The notes beneath the pieces were generated by a model. That model ran no database searches. It saw only the letters and a list, made by a program, of their open reading frames with translations, and was not told the origin of the DNA. A program made the position numbers and the translations under genes. A stretch of 64,000 nt of DNA, from the NCBI GenBank assembly GCA_016748015.1, contig JAAOMT010000591.1, positions 853,996 to 917,995 of the forward strand, given 5' to 3'. Shown in pieces: positions 58,120 to 64,000 of this stretch. The stretch is from Geosiphon pyriformis. Its lineage: Eukaryota; Glomeromycota; Glomeromycetes; Archaeosporales; Geosiphonaceae. The stretch's first letter is position 1. Each line of letters begins with the position of its first letter.

Positions 58120-60081
58120 ATGCAAAAAAAAAAACTTCTTTCTTTTTTTCGTCCAAAATTTCCAAAAAAAAGTCAAAAGTTTTTTGAAAAAGAAGTTATT
58201 TTTACAATTCAGTATGATAAATCCAAACCCTTTATTCTTGACTATAAGACCACTGTTGGCTGTAGTATTGCTGTTATGAAAAAGACTGCTAAAGTTTCTG
58301 GCTCTAATGATGGCTTCAAACTTGTTCTTCTAAGGAAAAAAAGGAGAAGTGGTGTTCTGAAAGATAGTTCTGGTGATAAGGTTGTTGGTACTAAGGTTTA
58401 GAATAGTTGTTTATGGGGTTCAGAAACTGGTGATACCATTGAGTCTGATAGCATTGATATGGAGGAAGAATGTCTGGTGGAAGAAACTAGCTTCAGGCAA
58501 GAAAGCAGAGAAAAGTCTGGTGGTGTTGATACTGATATGATGCCTAAGGGTCCCAAAAAAATTGTTACTAAGCATACTCTTGGGAAGCCTCTTGGCACTA
58601 TTAACTTCAGCATGGAAAATGATAATGATGATAATATTTTGGATGGGTCACTCTCTCTCCTTCCTTCTCTCTCTCTCAAACATACGGTGCATGTTTCAGT
58701 TAGGAAATCTTTTGCTCTAGATATTGATCTTGGAGTGGTCGCTGACAAGTCATCTCAAGAGAAACTAGCTTATGTCAGAAAAATTTTTTCTGGTGTGAAT
58801 GGTTTTGGGGGGGCCTTTACCTTCTCAAAATTTGGTGGTATTATTTGGGTGTCTTTCACTTCTGAAAAGACGATGATGGTGGCAGCAAAAATGGCAAATG
58901 ATTGTGGTGTTGTGGTGAATACCAATCTTAAGTGCTCTGGTGACAATTGTATGAATCGGGCTATTGTGTTGAAGGAAATTCTGGTGGAAACTTCTGTGGA
59001 GGCTGTGCATGCTGCAGTGTCTAAATTTGGGAAGATTAAGACAATCAAAATGCAGTTGGTGGGTTTGTGGCAGAAGGCGATCATCAAATTAGAAGATCAA
59101 ACACAGGCTGATTTATTGGCTTCTAAGTGGTCCATCCTCATTGGAAAAGATGCGGTTCGTGTGGCCAGGGCTGATATTGACAAACAATCATGAGATGCCA
59201 GGGATAGTTTTAGGACTTTGCTATATACTCTCTTCATGGGAACCACAGCTCATGATTTGTGGGACTTTATTGGTTCTATCGGTGGAAAAACTTGCTTCAT
59301 TGATTGCAATCCCTTGAATTATTCTCATGCCTGTTGTGCCTCTGTGTGTTTTGGTTCTGAATTGGATCTGGTTAATGCAATGGCAGTAACTCTGGTTATA
59401 AAGGGTGTTGGTCTCTGCTGGTCTCGTCTTTCTTTGGTGTTGTGTGCAGTTTGCAAGAATTTTGGTTATATGTCTCTTAGTTGTAGGTTTGTCAAGAATG
59501 TTGCAGTTCCAAATGGCAGAAGGGCTGCCCTTTCGGCTCAGAACTAGCTCAGGCTGATGAGGATTTATGCGAAGAAATCTGCTTCCATCTCCCGTCCCCT
59601 GGCATTCGGTGGTAAAACTTGGGCATCAGTTGTTGGTACTTCTTCCACTTCTCCCCTCTCTGGTAACAAGTCACAATTTGGTTCCATTATTAATGATAAA
59701 CCTCTCCCTCCCATTGTAGATGAATTGAAAGAATGTCTAGTCAGTATTGAAAGCAGTTTCGTTAGCCTCGTGGGACAAATTGGTGAGTTGGCTAAAAGGT
59801 TGGATTCACTCATGCCGGCAGTTTCTCAGCCTAGCCCTGGATGTCAGCTGCCAGTGATCCTCCCATCACAGAATCTGGAGGGTGATATAGTGATAGGAGC
59901 GGCTTTGGGTGAGACCACTAGTGATGAGACTGCTGCAATTGTGGACTCATCAGTGTCCCCCCAAGTTACCAGGTTAGAAAATATGTTGGAGAGACTTTCC
60001 AAATCTGTGTTAAGCTTGTCTGCTCGTTTTGAAAGTTTGGTTTTGGCTGGTGGTACAAACTCTCAACTTTTTTCTCAATGA
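58120..60081 (+). pseudogene. LINE copy 4 ORF1 (RRM and zinc knuckle)
   Basis: One frame of about 653 codons with stops at 58,399 (TAG), 59,191 (TGA) and 59,545 (TAG). A Lys-rich N-terminus, a low-complexity middle, then K-S-F-A-L-D-I-D-L (about 58,704), an RRM-like domain (about 58,960-59,170, K-I-K-T-I-K-M-Q-L-V-G-L-W-Q-K) and a zinc knuckle at about 59,443-59,484 reading C-A-V-C-K-N-F-G-Y-M-S-L-S-C, where the His is Tyr. The C-terminus has coiled-coil-like character (R-L-E-N-M-L-E-R-L, about 59,970). Its TGA at 60,079-60,081 overlaps the ORF2 ATG. Confidence 0.85.
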
Positions 60082-61375
60082 ATAAGCTTGTTTGGAAGGT
60101 TGCCACATGTAATATTAGAGGAATGACCAATCTTGTGAAACAGGATGACATCATTTATTGGCACAACGACATGAACAATTTGATTTCAATTTTTACAGAA
60201 ACAAAATTAAAGGGGAGAGTTTGCCCCTGGATTATTAACAAATGTAATGGTATAAGGGTGTTTACATCTGGCTTGGATTCTGGTTATCTGGGTGCTGGTG
60301 TTGTAATCATTGTGAATTCTTCTTTGGTGAGACATGTGTGCAAAATTTCTGAGATGCCTGGCCAGTTTATATCTATCAAGTTGCTGTTCAAGAATAAACT
60401 TTCGGTATCAATTTTGGGGGCTTCATTGGTGATTCAGTTTTTTCAGGCTGGTGAGATTAACTCTCTCATCACAAAGGCTGTTAATAAATCTTCTTTCGTC
60501 ATTCTTGGAGGTAATTTCAATAAAGATGGTTTGCATAAAAGTACAAGTTTTAAAAAATGCCTCAATTTGGAGCTAGTCAACTCTCTGTCAAGTAGTTCAG
60601 TTGTGAAAAGTTCTATGTGAGAGAATTCAAGAGGTGTAAAGAAGACTATTAATTACATGTTTGTTTCCTTAAGTCTGGTTGGTACGATCGTACATTATAA
60701 TGTTTTGGAGATTAGCAAACATTTTGACATGGATCACCAGGCTGTTTCTGTATCCATAGGCTTGGGTGGGCTTTTGGATGTGCAGTTGAATTCTCTTCGA
60801 AAACAGACAAATAAGGATTGTTAGAAGTTTGATTTTAAGAGTGCTAATGGAGTTAGATGAAACAATTTTAAAAGTACCATGTTGGCCAACACTACGATGT
60901 TCTCAGATAAGTTCATCACCTCCATGCAGTTTTCGGACTTGGATGCAATGTGGGACATTGTTTGCAAGATATTGGTTCTCTCAGTTAGTGAAGTGTTTAA
61001 GAAAAAGTGGTTCAAGAGCTTTGATAATGTTTTCATCAAGGAATCTTTGAGATTTCACAAATTGGAGCTTTTGGTTTCCAAAATTGTTAAGGCCTCACAT
61101 GAGGAGTGTGTTGTAAATTTTGAGTCTCTTATGGGATGTTGGATTTCTTTGGACAATGTTAGGGCTTCGGTTGTGCAGAGTTTGGTAGATTTTGGTGCTG
61201 GTGCTAATAATGTTTGTTCTGCTCTCTTTGGTACTAGGAGATTTTATTGCGCATCCAAGCTCGCTAAGTCTTTGAGGGCTAAAAAAGCAAACATCAGATC
61301 TGCTATAGATAAGAGAATGAAAAATTTTGAGATGGATAAAGGTCACATGATTAGAAACATGCTGGAATGACCCTT
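60078..61375 (+). pseudogene. LINE copy 4 ORF2: endonuclease and linker
   Basis: Starts ATG 60,078 (M-N-K-L-V-W-K-V-A-T-C-N-I-R-G). Endonuclease motifs: C-N-I-R-G-M, F-T-E-T-K-L, and I-L-G-G-N-F-N (about 60,505; catalytic G-D-F-N has Asn for Asp), then D-H-Q (about 60,733). Stops at 60,618, 60,822, 60,855 and 61,368. The linker region reaches the RT N-terminal extension. Confidence 0.85.
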
Positions 61376-62890
61376 TCGCAAGGTGGTTTTGGATCATTTG
61401 GTCATGGATGACGAGTTAATTTTTGAGCCTGATTTGGTAAAATCTAAAGTTAACAATATTATGGAAAGATGGACCAGGAAGCAGTTAATGGTTGATGATG
61501 TCTCTGATGCTTGGTCTTATCAGTACCGACTTTTGGACTACGTTTTTGATGAGACTTTCTCTGGGATAATGTGTGCAATTAATTTTGATGAGTTGCATCA
61601 TGTGGTCTCTAATCTGCCTGATGGCAAAGCCACTGGTCTTTCAGGTATCTCTAATGAACTATGGAAACATTGTGATGAGTCAGTTTTGGGTTTGCTTCTG
61701 GTCCTGTTGAATTCTTGTCTATTTTGTAAATCAATACCTGGTCCTTGGTGGGAGGCTTGGGTTTCAATGATTTCCAAGCCCTATGAGTGGAAGGGTGTTT
61801 TCACGAATACTCATCCTATTGCTTTGATCGAAACTGCCCACAAAATTCTCTCCAAGATTCTTTCAGACAGGATCTCACTGGCTTGCAGCTCTTATGATGT
61901 CCTACATAATGACAATTTTTCAGTTTTAAAGGGTATAGCAACTCAGTCACCTATTTTGCTATTGGTTCAGTTGTTGAAGACACTCTGGAGAAAAACCGGG
62001 AGCTCTGGTTGGTTTTATAGGACATACAAAAAGCTTATGATTCGGTTGGCTGGGAACACCTTGAAAAGAGTTTGGTCAGGATTAAGATGTGCAGCAAATT
62101 TATTCAGTTTTTTGGCAGTATTCATAAGAATTGCACCAACTGTGTAATAACAGATTTCAGTTTGATGGATGGCTATCATGTGCATGATGGTCTGGATCAA
62201 GGAGAGGTTTTTTCCCCACTTTTGTGGCATATATTTTACAACTCTCTATTGTGTAAAGTTAAGCATCAAAGAAGTGTGTATGGATATAAGTTGATTTCTC
62301 ATTTTGTGTCCAAAAGTAGTCGTATCGAATCTCAGACTGGGCTATCTTCTTTTTTTGCTGCTGGTGCTTTTGTCGATGATACAATCTGAGTTGGTAGCAG
62401 TCAAAATGCTACTCAACATATTCTCAATGTAGCTGGTGAATTTTTTCATATTAATGACATTTCAATCAATAATGACAAGACAGTGGCAATTCCCATCAAT
62501 AGTAGGGTCAGCAATCTTTTTCTCTCCATTAGTGGCTTGCCGATTTCCATTACCAAAAGGGATGAATCTCATCAGTAATTGGGTATTTTTCTCTTGACTG
62601 AGAGTCTTTCGAAGCCTAGTTTGGCTAAGACAAATTCAGATGTTTGTTTTTTTACTAATTTGGTCTTGAGAAAGGCGGTTTTAGATAAGCAATTTTTGTA
62701 TCTGGTGTCAGCGGTTCTTCATCCTATAATCAGCTATAGAACACAGTTCAGCTTGGTTTCTGTTGGCATGTGCAACAAATGGGATGCTCTGGTTCACAAA
62801 TGTTTGAAACTTAAATCTGGTCTCCTGCAGAATTTTTCTAGTGATACAATCCACCATCCTTCTTTTTATAGTTTAAAGTCCTTTTCATAG
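61376..62890 (+). pseudogene. LINE copy 4 ORF2: reverse transcriptase
   Basis: RT blocks: G-L-S-G-I-S-N-E-L-W (about 61,640), H-P-I-A-L-I-E-T-A-H-K-I-L (about 61,812), K-A-Y-D-S-V-G-W (about 62,030), D-G-L-D-Q-G-E-V-F-S-P-L-L-W (about 62,185) and active site F-V-D-D-T-I (about 62,369) followed by TGA and V-G-S-S. Stops also at 62,019, 62,576 and 62,888. The frame changes by one base near 61,955, in a T-run that is one T shorter than in copy 2. Confidence 0.88.
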
Positions 62891-63445
62891 TGTCAGTTAG
62901 AAAGTAAGATTGCTTTACTTATCAGTTTCGCAAACTTTATCAGGATTTTGGGGCATATGTTCAGTTACAGGTCTCATGACTTGCAAGTTTTGTGCTGGCA
63001 GCTTATCTATCTCTTGATCTTTCCTACTCGCATTTGTGTTAGTGTTTCTAATAATTTCTTGGCTGATGTGGTTTCTATTCTTCTTGACTGCAAACTGTTT
63101 TTGGGTGGTTCTTTGGCCAGTGTTTTCCAGTTTCATGGTGGGGTTCCTATGTCTGTTGTTCTTGGCGAGTTTTTGTTTTTCAAGTTTTTGCCATCCCTTC
63201 GGCGTTATGGTGTTGTCTTCGTGGACCAACTTCAGGATCGCCATAGTAATGTCTTTAGCTGGCTCACTTTTAAGCGATGGAAGAGGCTGGATCCTCATGG
63301 TCCAGTCTCTGAGTGGTTCGAACGTTCAATCAAGTTTCTTGTGGTCTCCCATTCTTCCCCCTCAGTTTTGGTTGGTGTTGGTCCTGTTAACATTTGTGGT
63401 TTTGATGATTTTGTGTCTGTATGTGATTGTCTCTCTTGGGTTAAT

Positions 63446-63850
63446 GCTGATAGTTTGACTGTGTATACAGATGGGTCATTAAAAAATTTGGGCACAACTG
63501 GTTGTAAAGCTGGGACTGCTGTCTTTTTTGAGGACATTAACTTGGGTTTGGGTATTAGTGTTTGGGGTTTGGTATTATCTACTTTGGCAGAATTGCAGGC
63601 TATAGTATTGGCTCTGAAGTGTGTACCTGTGGCTTGCTCTGTTTGTTTGTTTTCAGACAGTCAGGCAGCCTTGGATGCTTGCATGTCAGAGGTTGACTTG
63701 GTGTATTCTAACTTTCACAATTGGTGCTGGGTCGAGTGCTGGCATATTAAGAATGTTATTTGCAGTAAAAATTTAAGAATTAGCTGGCACAAGGTTAAGA
63801 ATCACTCTGGTGTATTGGGAAATGATCGAGCTGACAGCATCACTAATGCT
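63446..63850 (+). pseudogene. LINE copy 4 ORF2: RNase H domain
   Basis: All four acidic positions of RNase HI are present: V-Y-T-D-G-S (about 63,461), A-E-L-Q-A-I (about 63,588), F-S-D-S-Q-A-A-L (about 63,651) and G-N-D-R-A-D (about 63,820). A TGA near 63,947 follows. Open for 333 codons (62,948-63,949), the longest intact LINE segment of the window. Supports classification with RNase H-carrying LINEs such as the I and Tad-like groups. Confidence 0.9.
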
Positions 63851-64000
63851 GCGACTTTCTATAATTGGTCTCTCTCTTCTCGTATTGATGAACAGTTTTT
63901 GTTGGTGGATAATAATATTGTGTCTGGTAATTCTAGACACTTTGTTTGAGATGTTTTTTATGCTGTTTGTCAGGCGCATTGGGAGGTTGGCTCCAGTTTT

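Larger units (their letters stand above)
58120..64000 (+). mobile_element. LINE copy 4, best preserved copy, truncated by window end
   Basis: ORF1 and ORF2 can be followed almost continuously. ORF1 is in a single frame; ORF2 needs only one 1-nt deletion (near 61,953-61,956, in a T-run) to be explained besides in-frame stops. The window ends shortly after RNase H, so the zinc-finger-like C-terminus and tail are missing. Confidence 0.93.

Noticed and set aside
58398-58748. Minus-strand frames opposite LINE ORF1 (also 58,770-59,087)
   Set aside because: Antisense of the RRM/ORF1 frame; open because of its codon composition, no motif of their own.
63036-63458. 140-codon frame overlapping LINE copy 4 RNase H region
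   Set aside because: Shadow frame of the RNase H-containing ORF2, no family resemblance.
58120-64000. TGA read as Trp (altered genetic code) to explain the TGA-containing LINE frames
   Set aside because: TAG and TAA stops are also frequent in the same frames, some TGA codons replace likely Arg (CGA), and the four host genes read normally with TAA or TAG ends. The shared TGA near F-V-D-D is kept as an observation only.

Overview
Overall nature. This is a eukaryotic, very AT-rich contig fragment. Short-intron host genes sit in one small island inside a mass of decayed transposable elements. The LINE and gypsy protein families, the short introns and the AT-rich spacers together suggest an arbuscular mycorrhizal fungus (Glomeromycotina; Rhizophagus, Gigaspora or a relative). 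That assignment is inferred from family resemblance and no search was run. There is no sign of prokaryotic gene organisation. A run of 959 N marks an assembly gap at 41,505-42,463.

Layout. (1) 1-2,766: 5' part of a minus-strand Ty3/gypsy element (gag plus LTR), inserted near the end of ORF1 of LINE copy 1. (2) 2,767-~12,575: LINE copy 1 (plus strand), further broken by a Tc1/mariner element (3,824-5,167), a TIR element carrying intron-containing gene remnants (5,326-6,585), a possible solo LTR (7,431-8,842) and a clear solo LTR (11,122-11,932). (3) 13,650-31,198: a plus-strand Ty3/gypsy element with 699-bp LTRs and a 4-bp target duplication. A second, minus-strand Ty3/gypsy element (19,331-29,171) is inserted inside its integrase, with an exact ACAT duplication. 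(4) ~31,420-38,255: LINE copy 2. (5) 38,900-50,000: the host gene island, holding an EI24/RRT8-like membrane protein (minus strand) and then, on the plus strand, Mediator subunit 11, a peroxisomal acyl-CoA oxidase ending in SKL, and a WDR25-like WD40 protein. (6) ~51,340-57,480: LINE copy 3, extremely AT-shifted. (7) ~58,120-64,000: LINE copy 4, the best preserved, running off the window. All four LINEs point the same way.

Most interesting content. The nested gypsy element (19,331-29,171) encodes one continuous gag-protease-Cys-rich-dUTPase-RT-RNase H-integrase frame of about 2,350 codons. It is broken only by in-frame stops, and it has a recognisable dUTPase between protease and RT. The outer gypsy element instead has gag, pro and pol in three frames, each a -1 step. 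Each step coincides with a slippery heptamer in the correct phase (T TTA AAC, then A AAA AAA) and a zero-frame stop immediately or two codons later, an arrangement like that of retroviruses using two -1 frameshifts. The TIR element at 5.3-6.6 kb looks like captured host DNA with introns. The LINE copies share an in-frame TGA next to the RT active site and an ATGA overlap between ORF1 and ORF2.

Decay. Nearly all lesions in the elements are C-to-T or G-to-A (Gln and Trp to stop, catalytic Asp to Asn, Arg to stop, Cys or Trp). This fits cytosine deamination of silenced repeats. The gene island keeps visibly more CpG and intact reading frames.
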